Shown piece after piece: positions 1 through 8,632 of a stretch of DNA of 58,264 nt (position 1 is the first letter of the stretch; each line of letters starts with the position of its first letter). Under the pieces are notes generated by a model. It ran no database searches and was not told the DNA's origin. It saw only the letters and a list, made by a program, of their open reading frames with translations. This DNA is from Armatimonadota bacterium. GTDB lineage: Bacteria; Armatimonadota; Fimbriimonadia; Fimbriimonadales; Fimbriimonadaceae. The position numbers and the translations under genes were made by a program. The stretch covers positions 1 to 58,264 of the forward strand of contig JAGQUX010000017.1 in NCBI GenBank assembly GCA_020438215.1. Direction: 5' to 3'.

Positions 1-375
1 GCTGGTATTTGCCAAGAACGTGAACGAGCCATTGGCGGTGAAAGTATAGTTATCTACGGAGCCAGAGATATATCCACCTGGATCTACCATCGTATGAAGC
101 ACTGAACCGGGGTTTCCTCCGACGACATCGTGAATCCTCACGATTGGTGTTACACCATTAGCAATATCATCAAAGTCAAACCCCAAGCTGAAAGTGGCCG
201 AGTTCAATTTCCAATCTTGACCAGGAGTCGTGAATCCAATCCCTTTCAATCGGGATGAGCCCAAGTCCGCCGAATGGGTTAATGAGTTGACTGCTGGCAA
301 ATTGCCAATGAGCACAGCTGCTTGAGATACGCTACCAAGAGCAGCGACTGCAGTACAAATAATAAGTTTATTCAT
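1..375 (-). CDS. Secreted choice-of-anchor/PEP-CTERM-type protein, N-terminal part
   Basis: The reading frame starts at an ATG (375-373) and stays open to the window edge, so only the first 125 residues are present and the C-terminus is missing. A short Sec signal peptide (MNKLIICTAVAALGSVSQAA) comes first, and a GGAGAG ribosome binding site lies about 3 bases before the ATG. The mature part is Gly/Ser/Asn-rich and beta-predicted, with the pattern 'IGFTTPGQDW...SATFSLGFD...NPGSVLHTM'. This resembles the exported choice-of-anchor domains found in PEP-CTERM-type surface proteins. The sorting signal itself would lie outside the window, so the anchoring mode is unknown. It could equally be a generic exported beta-sandwich protein. 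Confidence 0.7.
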   Translation of the reverse strand, partial: MNKLIICTAVAALGSVSQAAVLIGNLPAVNSLTHSADLGSSRLKGIGFTTPGQDWKLNSATFSLGFDFDDIANGVTPIVRIHDVVGGNPGSVLHTMVDPGGYISGSVDNYTFTANGSFTFLANTS

Positions 376-479
376 TTTCTCTCCAATTACACAAAACCGT
401 GTGATGAAGCTGAATTATGCTCCAGATGAGATGTGAATAAATAATTTGAAAAAATGTTCAGGTATTTCTAACAGGTCAA

Positions 480-2072
480 TCACTCCGCCGCCTGCCGAGT
501 AAACCGAACCTCACCAATCGTCCAGCCATCGCGCTCGACCATCGTAAACGCCCCGCCAAGTCCCTTACTCAGCGACCGGATGATCTGCAACCCAAGCTGA
601 CCCGTCGTCTTCGGATCAAAGTCCGCGGGAAGCTGATCTCCGTCATTACTCACCCAAACCACGATGTCGTCATCGTTGTTCTCGACAGATATCTTGATCG
701 TCCCAATCGAGCTCTCTTTGAATCCGTGCTCCACCGCGTTTTGAATCAACTCATTCAAAACCAAAGCAATCTGCGTCGCCTGAGTTGTATTCAAATACAC
801 CTCATCCCCCTGAACAGAAAAGCCGATCTTCTTACCCGGTAACAAAAATGACTGCTGTTGGTGGTTCACCAGAGTTTCCGCAATATGCTTCACACTCACG
901 TGATCTAAGTCATCACGACTCAGAAGCTCGTGCACAGATGCAATCGCCAGAATCCGCCCCAAGCTATCTTCTAGTGCATCATTGAGCGTCTTGTAGTGGC
1001 TTTGCCGCATCTGCAACCGAAGCAGGGAAGCCACCTGCTGAAGATTGTTCTTCACCCGGTGATGCATCTCCTGCATGAGCGTGTTCCGTACCTGGAGCTT
1101 CGCGTGCTCAATACTCACCGCCGCTTGCTTCGCAATCGTCTCCAAAGCCGCGACTTCATCATCCGTAAACGCTCGCGTCTCCCCGGAATAACAGCTCATC
1201 ACTCCTACCGGTCGGCCTTGAATCGTCAGCGGTACACAAATCATCGAGTGAAGCCCTTGTTGCTCCGCCAAGTCATGCCCAATGTAATCCGGGTCGGATT
1301 GAACGTCCTTCACATAAATCGGCTGGTTCTTTTCAATCGCCTGTCCCGCAATGGATTCCCCCAGCTTGATCGCTCGCTTCCGCTGATAAGCCCGGTTCGT
1401 TGCCTGCGTCGCCCGCAAAATCAACTCCTGCTGGGTTTCATCCAGGAGCCGAACCGTCACAACCCGGTAGTTAAAGCGGCGCGCCGTGAGGTTCACCAGC
1501 AACTGCAGAATCTCTTCCAAGTACGGAGAGTCCGTCAGTGTCCGCGTCACCTCAGAAAGCACTTCGAGACGATCCGTCTGCGACCCTGCCTCATACCCCG
1601 CATTGAACCCAGCAAACACCGTCCCTAACTGCTGAATCTCCTGTTCAAGCTCAGCATAAACTTCCATATCCAGCGGCCACTCCGATTTCTTCCGCATCCG
1701 AATCACCCCCAAGCACTCATCCCCACAAAGCAAAGGAGTCACCACCGCACTGTCGTACTCCGTCTCGTCACCCGGCATCTTTTGATGCCGCTCATCTTCA
1801 TTCAGCCCAGACGTAATCGTAATGGGCTTCTGCGATTCAAAAACCACCCCGACCAAACCCACTCCCGGCCCGATCCGAAATCGTGTGCTCAGCTCCGGGT
1901 TATCGTGACTGGCTCGCAATGTCAGCCCTCCATTCGGCGTCGGTACAAAAATCTCAACCGCATCCGCCCCCGTCAAACCGTGCAGATACTCTGTCGCCAA
2001 AAGCAAAAATTCGTCCACCGACCTCGCCCGGCAAACAATCTCGTGAAGCGATTCCACCGATTCCGGGCTCAT
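480..2072 (-). CDS. GAF-GAF sensor histidine kinase (HisKA_2 type)
   Basis: A 530-residue cytoplasmic sensor kinase with no membrane segment. Two GAF domains (about residues 15-155 and 180-325) are followed by a HisKA_2 dimerisation/phosphoacceptor helix with EMHHRVKNNLQ near residues 335-345. A C-terminal HATPase domain carries the N-box NELIQNAVEHG. HisKA_2 kinases usually signal to a response regulator through the His of the HHR motif; GAF domains bind small ligands or cofactors. No response regulator is adjacent, so the partner must be encoded elsewhere. The ATG overlaps the ribokinase stop as ATGA, so the two genes are probably co-transcribed. The ligand cannot be deduced. Confidence 0.92.
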   Translation of the reverse strand: MSPESVESLHEIVCRARSVDEFLLLATEYLHGLTGADAVEIFVPTPNGGLTLRASHDNPELSTRFRIGPGVGLVGVVFESQKPITITSGLNEDERHQKMPGDETEYDSAVVTPLLCGDECLGVIRMRKKSEWPLDMEVYAELEQEIQQLGTVFAGFNAGYEAGSQTDRLEVLSEVTRTLTDSPYLEEILQLLVNLTARRFNYRVVTVRLLDETQQELILRATQATNRAYQRKRAIKLGESIAGQAIEKNQPIYVKDVQSDPDYIGHDLAEQQGLHSMICVPLTIQGRPVGVMSCYSGETRAFTDDEVAALETIAKQAAVSIEHAKLQVRNTLMQEMHHRVKNNLQQVASLLRLQMRQSHYKTLNDALEDSLGRILAIASVHELLSRDDLDHVSVKHIAETLVNHQQQSFLLPGKKIGFSVQGDEVYLNTTQATQIALVLNELIQNAVEHGFKESSIGTIKISVENNDDDIVVWVSNDGDQLPADFDPKTTGQLGLQIIRSLSKGLGGAFTMVERDGWTIGEVRFTRQAAE

Positions 2073-2932
2073 CCGTCGTACTCCTCGGAGTTCGGCATAC
2101 TCGGCACCGCCCCAGGACGAGTCACCGAGATGCTCGCCGCCCTGATCGCCCGTCTCACACTAGCTTCCAGTTCCATCCCCTTTGCCAAAGAAGCCGCCAA
2201 AACTCCATTGAAGCAATCTCCAGCACCCGTCGGATCAACCGCCTCAATCTTCGGCGCAGGAATCTTGATCTGCTCGTGCTTGTGGTGGAGCGTCACCCCA
2301 CCTGACCCCTGCGTGTGAATGTACGCAGTGAACTTGCCCGGATCAACCTTCTGCGACTCTTGATAAAATTTCGACTCCGTATCGTTCGGAGTGAACACAT
2401 CCGTCAGCGCAAAGATCATCGGCTCAAGTTCACAAGCCGGAGCCGGATTCAAAACCGTCATCGCCCCTCGCGACTTCGCCAAATCAAACGCGGTCAGGAT
2501 GCACTCCTGCGGGATTTCCAAACTCGCCACAACAACATCCCCTTCATCAATCTCCAGATGCGAAAGAGCCGATGCCCCCATCATCATGTTCGCCCCCGGA
2601 TATATCGCGATCATGTTCTCGGCATCCTCGTTCACCAAAATCGTCGCCTGACCCGTGCCCGCATCCAAAACCGTTTGCACTTCGCTGGAATCAATCCCCT
2701 CTTCTGCCAGCAAAACCCGAAAATCGCTGGCCGCATCATCCAAACCCAGCGCTCCAACAAACGAAACATCCGCCCCCGATCGAGCCGCCGCCACTGCTTG
2801 ATTCACGCCCTTTCCACCCAGAAAACGCTCGACTGATTTGGCAATCCGAGATTCTCCCGGTGCAGGGAATCGATCAATCGTCGAAACAAAATCAACCACC
2901 GCACTTCCCAAAACCCAAACTCGATTTGCCAT
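2069..2932 (-). CDS. rbsK: Ribokinase (PfkB family)
   Basis: A 287-residue PfkB-family sugar kinase. It would phosphorylate ribose to ribose-5-phosphate with ATP in the cytoplasm. Visible motifs are the N-terminal GGKGVNQAVAAARSG substrate loop, NPAPA and TPNDTES in the middle, and the C-terminal DPTGAGDCFNGVL signature with the catalytic Asp of the GAGD anion hole. Length matches bacterial RbsK. The ATG at 2932 has no clear Shine-Dalgarno sequence, but a TAAATT hexamer lies 9 bases upstream. The gene runs into the downstream kinase with a 4-base ATGA overlap. No ribose transporter is adjacent, so another PfkB substrate such as a nucleoside or adenosine is possible. Confidence 0.88.
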   Translation of the reverse strand: MANRVWVLGSAVVDFVSTIDRFPAPGESRIAKSVERFLGGKGVNQAVAAARSGADVSFVGALGLDDAASDFRVLLAEEGIDSSEVQTVLDAGTGQATILVNEDAENMIAIYPGANMMMGASALSHLEIDEGDVVVASLEIPQECILTAFDLAKSRGAMTVLNPAPACELEPMIFALTDVFTPNDTESKFYQESQKVDPGKFTAYIHTQGSGGVTLHHKHEQIKIPAPKIEAVDPTGAGDCFNGVLAASLAKGMELEASVRRAIRAASISVTRPGAVPSMPNSEEYDG

Positions 2933-2999
2933 AGTTCTTTGAATTTATCACGCGGAAACATTCGCGTGCTTGGCCCACCTTAGGACATACTGCCAAGTT

Positions 3000-4322
3000 A
3001 TGAGTTCCGGTAGCGGCAAGAAGCCTCTCCATTTCTGGATTTTGATGAGCCTCGTGGTCGGCGCAATCGTTGGTGTCATTGCCAACGTCATCGCCGCCAG
3101 TAACCCTGCGTTCAAGGAGACACTAGGCACAATCAACGATAAGATTATGGGGCCGGTCGGCTCCATCTTCCTCGCAATGATCTTCATGATCGTAGTCCCC
3201 CTCCTCCTTTCCGCCATCGTCCTCGGTGTTGGCGAAATCGGGGAAGTCCGCAAATTCGGTCGCATTGGTGGGCGCACACTCATCATGACAGTTGTCTTCA
3301 GCGGAATCGCTGTTGCCCTTGCCATGATCGCCGTGAACCTCGTGAACCCCGGTCGCGGAATCAGCCAAGAAAAGCGCGACACCCTCGTCGCACAGTACAA
3401 GGACGATGCGGACAAAAAGTACGCCGCCGCCGAAGCTCCGGAACCACCAGATCCACCTGTCCTCGGCATCGTCCCAAAGAATCCGATCCTCGAAGCCAGC
3501 CGCGCACTCAGCGGCGGCATTCTCCCGTTCATGTTCTTCGCGATCATCTTCGGCCTCGCCATGACAAAAGTCGATTCGGAGGTGGTTGCGCCTTTGCGCC
3601 AATTCTTTGAAGCCGTATTCGAAGTCAGCCAAAAAGTCATTGATATGGCAATGACTCTCGCTCCCATCGGTGTCTTTGCCCTCATCTTCAAGACTGGAAG
3701 CAGCTTAGGATTCGATATCTTTATCCTCTTGCTCAAATATGCGGTTCTGGTTCTGGTTGTCCTCGCCATTCACATGTTCGGCGTGTACAGCTTGCTCATC
3801 AAGTTCATCGCCAAGCGCAACCCGATGGACTTCTTCCGGCAGTGCCGCAACGTGATGATCACGGCATTTGCAACAAGCTCTTCCAACGCAACTCTGCCCG
3901 TCGCCCTCCGCGACGCAGAAAAGGAAGTGGGCTTGCCGAAAGACATCTCCTCCTTCATCCTGACGGTTGGCGCAACCGCCAACCAAAATGGAACCGCCCT
4001 CTTCGAAGGGATCACGATCATCTTCCTCTGCCAACTCTTCGGCGTGGAACTCGGGATGGCTGATCAGCTCAAAGTTCTTGGTCTGGCCATCGTTGCCGGA
4101 ATCGGAACGGCCGGTGTCCCCGGAGGAGCTTGGCCCGTCATCGGTGCCATCGTTAAAGGATTCAAAGTCCCCGGCGAGGCCATCGGTGTTGTCCTCGGTG
4201 TAGACCGTCTTCTCGATATGAGCCGCACCGTATTGAACGTTGTGGGTGACATGGCAATCGCATGTTGCGTATCAGAGTGGGAAGGCCGCGGTGTCGCCAT
4301 TCCCGAAGAGGTTCAAGGCTAA
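3000..4322 (+). CDS. Dicarboxylate/amino acid:cation symporter (DAACS/SDF family)
   Basis: A roughly 440-residue inner-membrane secondary transporter of the GltP/DctA group. It is highly hydrophobic and carries the two re-entrant-loop signatures: serine-rich ATSSSNATLP, and TVGATANQNGTALFEG (the family NMDGT-type motif, here NQNGT). A Pro-rich periplasmic insertion lies near residues 145-160. These carriers import glutamate, aspartate or C4-dicarboxylates with Na+ or H+. I chose ATG 3000 over an in-frame TTG at 2970 because the family N-terminus aligns with KKPLHFWILMSLVVG. There is no Shine-Dalgarno sequence; CATACT ends 8 bases before the ATG. The gene stands alone, divergent from rbsK. Confidence 0.9.
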   Translation: MSSGSGKKPLHFWILMSLVVGAIVGVIANVIAASNPAFKETLGTINDKIMGPVGSIFLAMIFMIVVPLLLSAIVLGVGEIGEVRKFGRIGGRTLIMTVVFSGIAVALAMIAVNLVNPGRGISQEKRDTLVAQYKDDADKKYAAAEAPEPPDPPVLGIVPKNPILEASRALSGGILPFMFFAIIFGLAMTKVDSEVVAPLRQFFEAVFEVSQKVIDMAMTLAPIGVFALIFKTGSSLGFDIFILLLKYAVLVLVVLAIHMFGVYSLLIKFIAKRNPMDFFRQCRNVMITAFATSSSNATLPVALRDAEKEVGLPKDISSFILTVGATANQNGTALFEGITIIFLCQLFGVELGMADQLKVLGLAIVAGIGTAGVPGGAWPVIGAIVKGFKVPGEAIGVVLGVDRLLDMSRTVLNVVGDMAIACCVSEWEGRGVAIPEEVQG

Positions 4323-4356
4323 GTCTAGGACTCATCTGGGTAGGTTGAAATGAGGC

Positions 4357-4384
4357 GTAACTCCGTGATGGGTTGTCCGTCTGA
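4357..4384 (+). promoter_or_regulatory. Candidate ECF-type promoter of the first sigma operon
   Basis: GTAACTC (4357-4363) and GTCTGA (4379-4384) are separated by 15 bases. This resembles the RpoE-class consensus GGAACTT - 15/16 bases - GTCTAA. It sits upstream of the ECF sigma gene, so autoregulation is plausible. The call rests on pattern similarity alone. Confidence 0.3.
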
Positions 4385-4473
4385 AATGATGTACCATGAC
4401 AATGAGGGACACCTTGAGGCTGGATCTTGTGCCGGTGAAGATAAAAAACTCCACCAACAGCATCGGTTTGCCG

Positions 4474-5049
4474 ATGGATAGCGATCAAGCGCTGGTCGAG
4501 CGAGCTCGTGGCGGAGACTTCTCCGCGTTCGAGACTCTCTTCGAACGCCATCGCGAGCTTGTCTATCGGTTCGCCTACCAGATGGCCCCTCGTCGCGATG
4601 ATGCCGAAGACATCGTGCAAGAAGTTTTCCTGCGCGCTTTCAAAAATCTGCATAGGTACCGCGATGAAGCGAAATTCACCACATGGCTCCTGCGGATCGC
4701 CACCAACTACGGCACCGATCGCGCACGGATGCACACCCGCCGCAACACGCTCGAACAGCAAGAAGCAGACGGTGCCCTCCGGTGGATGACCGAAGGTTCG
4801 CAGATGGATGATCCCCTCACGAACCTGGAACAAGAAAGAAGGAAGCAGATCGTTCGGAACGCAATCAACGCGCTCCCCGATCAACATAAAAACGCTATTG
4901 TCATGCGAGACTTAGAGGAAATGGATTACGAGGACATCGCAGAATTCTTCGAATGCACCGTCGGCGCGGCAAAACTCCGCGTCCTGCGCGCTCGAAGAGC
5001 ATTGCGAGATGAAATTGTGCGGACTCACGGCGTGGATGGAGGATTTTGA
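4474..5049 (+). CDS. ECF-type RNA polymerase sigma factor
   Basis: A 191-residue sigma-70 family ECF factor from ATG 4474; an in-frame ATG at 4396 would add 26 atypical residues. Region 2 is clear (YRFAYQM..DDAEDIVQEVFLRAF and the -10 recognition helix TTWLLRIATNY). Region 4 has the helix-turn-helix MDYEDIAEFFECTVGAAKLRV. ECF factors redirect RNA polymerase to stress or envelope promoters and are held inactive by a membrane anti-sigma factor. The next gene, which starts just after this stop, fits that role. I chose 4474 because family members begin just before the ALVERARGGDFSAFE-like helix. Neither start has a convincing Shine-Dalgarno sequence. Confidence 0.9.
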   Translation: MDSDQALVERARGGDFSAFETLFERHRELVYRFAYQMAPRRDDAEDIVQEVFLRAFKNLHRYRDEAKFTTWLLRIATNYGTDRARMHTRRNTLEQQEADGALRWMTEGSQMDDPLTNLEQERRKQIVRNAINALPDQHKNAIVMRDLEEMDYEDIAEFFECTVGAAKLRVLRARRALRDEIVRTHGVDGGF

Positions 5050-5057
5050 ACACAGAA

Positions 5058-5921
5058 ATGACACACCGCGAAGAAGAAATCCTGATCTTGCTGGCCTTTG
5101 GCGAAGCGGATGAAAACGAAAAGCGAGAAGCGGAAGCTCTGGTTGCAAACAGCCCAGAAGCAGCAACCTTCCTTGCTGAAATGCGTTCGCTGAACGGCAC
5201 CATGCCTTCGCTCCGCGAAATCTCCGAATGCCAACTCACCACCGAGCGAATGCGCGATGCAATCCTCTCTGATGCCACCGTTTCTGCCGGCAAATCCCGC
5301 AAGCAGAAAGTCGCTTGGCTCAACTGGGGACTTGCCGCCGCATGTCTCGCCGCAGTCTCGTTTGCCATCTCCATGAACGGCAACCGATCCGCTGCCCCTG
5401 TCGTCGCCGAAAATGAGCCTGCTGTGACCAGCGATGTCTCCCTCGATGAAGCGATGGCAACCAACGACACTCCAACATCCAGCAGTGCCGTTCGGAAATA
5501 CGCCGCAAAGCTCAAAGACACTAAGCCGCTCATTGTCGACACAACTTCCACTGTTGCTCCCGAGCAAACTCGCGAAGCACTCACCCAAGTCGTGAATCGT
5601 CCAGTACGCCGCAGCAACAAATCGTTGGCTTCTCGCAAGCCTGCCGCTCAAAAGCCCAGCACCGAGCAAGTCGCATCCATGATCTCACTCGGAACCGCTG
5701 GTGCCGTCTCCAACACTGTTGCCAGCAACACCGGCAATCGTGGACATGAAGAAGGCGCAGGCGGTGGCGCGGCAATGAGTATGCAAGCGACACCTAACGC
5801 CGATGTCAGTGCAAAAGCAAAAGAAGCAGATGCCGTCGTCGTAGTCGAAACCTCTCGCGGTGCCGATGGTGCCAACCGCGCCAAAGAAGTGAATCAAAGT
5901 GAATTACGTCTTAGCGGTTAG
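5058..5921 (+). CDS. Putative membrane anti-sigma factor
   Basis: About 287 residues. A charged, helical cytoplasmic domain of about 85 residues (REEEILILLAFGEADENEKREAE...) is followed by one transmembrane helix (WLNWGLAAACLAAVSFAISM). A long Ala/Ser/Thr-rich extracytoplasmic tail of about 170 residues ends the protein. This topology and its place directly after an ECF sigma gene indicate an anti-sigma factor. The classical HxxxCxxC zinc motif of ZAS anti-sigmas is absent. ATG 5058 has GGAGGA at 5038-5043; a TTG at 5046 overlapping the sigma stop is an alternative start. The 3' end overlaps the next gene by 23 bases. The function is inferred from context. Confidence 0.7.
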   Translation: MTHREEEILILLAFGEADENEKREAEALVANSPEAATFLAEMRSLNGTMPSLREISECQLTTERMRDAILSDATVSAGKSRKQKVAWLNWGLAAACLAAVSFAISMNGNRSAAPVVAENEPAVTSDVSLDEAMATNDTPTSSSAVRKYAAKLKDTKPLIVDTTSTVAPEQTREALTQVVNRPVRRSNKSLASRKPAAQKPSTEQVASMISLGTAGAVSNTVASNTGNRGHEEGAGGGAAMSMQATPNADVSAKAKEADAVVVVETSRGADGANRAKEVNQSELRLSG

Positions 5922-6981
5922 CCTTGCCATAGCATCGTACGGATTTGGCGCAACCGATCAAGTTGCGCCGAAAACCGAACCTGCGCAGGAGTATCTCAAC
6001 AGCTCTTGGCAACGCGCTCAGCCCTGGACCGCCATCCTCCCCGATGTCAGCGGAAACCCATTCGGGCTCGCCGTCCTGATCGATGAACGCGGCTACTTCG
6101 TCGCCCACACTTCATCCATCGTCTCCGAACCTATCACTGCCATCCTCTCCGATGGCACAAAAGTTCGCCTCGGACGCATCGGCTTCGATTCCGCGACCGA
6201 ACTCGTCCTCTTCGGTGCCCAAAACTGGACTGCCGAGGGCCGCGCCCTCGCCACCATCGGATCATCCTCCGATATGGAAAACGCGGTCACCCTTGCAACC
6301 GTCACCGGCCCCAAAGCTGGCGTCATTTCCAGCCGCGACCGTGCTGGCGTCATGCAAAACAGCCAACGCTACATGCGCTTCCAAGAAATCCAAATGGAGC
6401 GCGAGAATTTTCCTGTTGGTGGCGCACTCGTCCTCTCCAAATCCGGCGACCTTATCGGCATCCTCGGCGCAACGCTTTCCCCACTCAAATCCGGCATCGC
6501 CGTCGATCAAAACCGCGCCAACATGAACCTAGAAAGGCAGTTCGGCCCCCAAGGATTACTCGTTGGCTACGCGCTCGGCCCCAAGACCCTCCAGCGCGTC
6601 TTTGACGGCTTCCGCAGCGACTCCCATAAAGTCGGGCACCCAACCATCGGTGTTCAATTCCGCTCGAACCCAACTGGAGAAGGCGTCCTCATCGACGATG
6701 TTGCCAAGCAATCCCCTGCCGACAAGGCCGGGATCCTGTTCGGTGACGTCATCATCAAAGCCGACAACAGGGAAGTCAAAACCCCCGTCGATTTTGCCAC
6801 CATTCTCTTCGATATGAACCCCGGCGAAGACCTCCTCCTTGAGTACAAACGGGGCCCTCTCACCCTCAAAACTTCGGTGCTCGTCGGTTCAAGCAATCTC
6901 ACCGAAGCCGACCTGGATATCAACCCAATCGAAACGATTTCAGCACCAACTTCGGTGAAGAAACTCCGTTCCATTCGTTGA
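5899..6981 (+). CDS. Exported HtrA/DegP-like PDZ protein with a lost catalytic triad
   Basis: 360 residues from a GTG start: signal peptide (about 1-18), trypsin-like fold (about 45-195) and a PDZ domain (about 245-330, with GVLIDDVAKQSPADKAGI). The layout is that of DegP/MucD. All three catalytic positions differ from active HtrA: the His of the GYILTNNHV block aligns with Ser72 (GYFVAHTSS), the Asp of TDLAVL is Glu101 (TELVLF), and the Ser of GNSGGPL is Val173 (FPVGGAL). It is therefore probably a pseudoprotease that binds peptides through PDZ. It is the third gene of a sigma/anti-sigma operon, echoing algU-mucA-mucD. Its 3' end overlaps convergent recJ by 62 bases. Confidence 0.8.
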   Translation: MNYVLAVSLAIASYGFGATDQVAPKTEPAQEYLNSSWQRAQPWTAILPDVSGNPFGLAVLIDERGYFVAHTSSIVSEPITAILSDGTKVRLGRIGFDSATELVLFGAQNWTAEGRALATIGSSSDMENAVTLATVTGPKAGVISSRDRAGVMQNSQRYMRFQEIQMERENFPVGGALVLSKSGDLIGILGATLSPLKSGIAVDQNRANMNLERQFGPQGLLVGYALGPKTLQRVFDGFRSDSHKVGHPTIGVQFRSNPTGEGVLIDDVAKQSPADKAGILFGDVIIKADNREVKTPVDFATILFDMNPGEDLLLEYKRGPLTLKTSVLVGSSNLTEADLDINPIETISAPTSVKKLRSIR

Positions 6982-8632
6982 GCTCCAGCTCTGCGGCAAG
7001 ATCAAGTTCGCACCCCTGCTTATCAGCAAGGCTATCAGCCATCCCAAAGGCAATTCCTTTGACCATATACGGCCCATCTGCCGCGGTGAACTGCACATGT
7101 TCGCCCGATGCCGTCAGCTTCGTCTCCTGAATCCCCACCCCGTGCAAAGCAAAGAGCGGCTTGGGGTTCGCCATCCCATACGGCTCAAGCTGATGGAGAA
7201 GTGCCGCCGTTCGGACATCCGCATCTTCCAAATCAAGTACTCCATTACAAGTGATCTGCGGGATCAAATCCTCTTGCTTCAGGCTTTCCGCCATCTCGCT
7301 GAACAGAGTCTTGAATTCCTCAATCCGGTCAACATGGATCGACATTCCTGCCGCTTCCGCGTGACCACCCCCCATGATCGCCACGCCCGTATCCCGCGCT
7401 TTAGAAATCACATTCCCAATATGGAAAGCAGGAATCGACCGCGCCGAAGCCCGAGCCTCATCCCCATCAATCGCAATCACAATCGCCGGGCGATAATACT
7501 TCTCCGCGATCTTTCCGGCAACAATCCCCACAATCCCGGGGTGCCAGCCTTCCTTTGCCACCGTGATGCACTTAGCATTACTCTGACCTGACTCCTCGAC
7601 AATCGCGACCGCCTCATCAATCATCTGCGCCTGCTGATCACGCCGCTCCTGATTCACCCGATCCATCGTCTCAGCGAGCTGCATCGCTTCATTCCGATCA
7701 TCCGACAAAAACAAATCAAGCGCAATCGCCGCATCATCAATCCGTCCGACGGCGTTGATTCGCGGGCCAATCTTGAACCCAATGTCCGTTGCCGTCATCG
7801 GGCGATTGCCGTTGATTCCAGAAACCCGCTTCAGCTCCTGCAGGCCAATTTTCTGTGTCGTCCGCAGTTGCTCAAGCCCAAATTTCGAGATCACCCGGTT
7901 ATCGCCCGTCAGCGGCATCACATCCGAGATCGTGCCCAAAACCGCCAAATCCAAAAACGCCCGGTGGAACCTCCCAATAGGCACTCCAAGCGCCTCCGAT
8001 ATCCCCGCGCACAACTGAAAAACAACCCCCGCTCCCGCCAAATCTGGGTACGGATACTTCGAATCGTCTCTATGCGGATTCACAACCGCCACCGCATTCG
8101 GAAGCCGATCCCCCATCGAGTGGTGGTCAGTAATCACCGCCCGCATCCCGAGTTCATTGATGGCATCAACCTGCTCAAAAGCCAGCACCCCGCAGTCACA
8201 AGTTAAAAACAGGTCGGTGCCATGCTCCTTCGCCCACTTCACCGCGTCCATGTGGATGCCATACCCCTCTTCCATCCGGTGAGGGACGTGCGGGATGATA
8301 TTCATCCCAATCCGGCGCAGAAACCGCGTGAAAATCGCCGTACTAGAAACCCCGTCCACGTCGTAATCCCCGTGAACATAAACCACCTCATTCCGCTCTT
8401 TCGCCCCGAGAATCGCCGCCACCGCCGGCTCAAAATCCGGTAGCAATCGAGGCGAATTCAAATGATCCAGCTTCGGATTCAAAAACCGATCTGCTACCTC
8501 CGCCGATGTAAACCCGCGCTGAACCAACAGCCGCGCAATCAGCGGCGGAACGCTCAGTTCACGAACAAAAAGCTCTTCTATCTCCGGATTGCCGGGAAGT
8601 ACCTGCCAGATCGCCTCAGGAGCGTCTGTCAT
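6920..8632 (-). CDS. recJ: Single-stranded-DNA-specific exonuclease RecJ
   Basis: 570 residues. RecJ is a 5'-3' ssDNA exonuclease of recombination and mismatch or base-excision repair. The DHH phosphoesterase core is intact: DYDVDGVSS, TCDCGVLAFEQ, VITDHHSMGDRLP and the NPHRDDSKYP block. The DHHA1 domain shows ARSIPAFHIG and GGGHAEAAGMSI, and a C-terminal OB domain follows. Length is typical. It starts at ATG 8632, overlapping the upstream gene's stop as ATGA, so the two are co-transcribed. Its last 62 bases are antisense to the end of the pseudoprotease gene, an unusually long tail-to-tail overlap. Confidence 0.96.
   Translation of the reverse strand: MTDAPEAIWQVLPGNPEIEELFVRELSVPPLIARLLVQRGFTSAEVADRFLNPKLDHLNSPRLLPDFEPAVAAILGAKERNEVVYVHGDYDVDGVSSTAIFTRFLRRIGMNIIPHVPHRMEEGYGIHMDAVKWAKEHGTDLFLTCDCGVLAFEQVDAINELGMRAVITDHHSMGDRLPNAVAVVNPHRDDSKYPYPDLAGAGVVFQLCAGISEALGVPIGRFHRAFLDLAVLGTISDVMPLTGDNRVISKFGLEQLRTTQKIGLQELKRVSGINGNRPMTATDIGFKIGPRINAVGRIDDAAIALDLFLSDDRNEAMQLAETMDRVNQERRDQQAQMIDEAVAIVEESGQSNAKCITVAKEGWHPGIVGIVAGKIAEKYYRPAIVIAIDGDEARASARSIPAFHIGNVISKARDTGVAIMGGGHAEAAGMSIHVDRIEEFKTLFSEMAESLKQEDLIPQITCNGVLDLEDADVRTAALLHQLEPYGMANPKPLFALHGVGIQETKLTASGEHVQFTAADGPYMVKGIAFGMADSLADKQGCELDLAAELELNEWNGVSSPKLVLKSFRLG

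Noticed and set aside
2948-3769. 273-codon minus-strand frame over the symporter
   Set aside because: Low-complexity Arg/Met/Thr sequence, antisense to a well-supported transporter.
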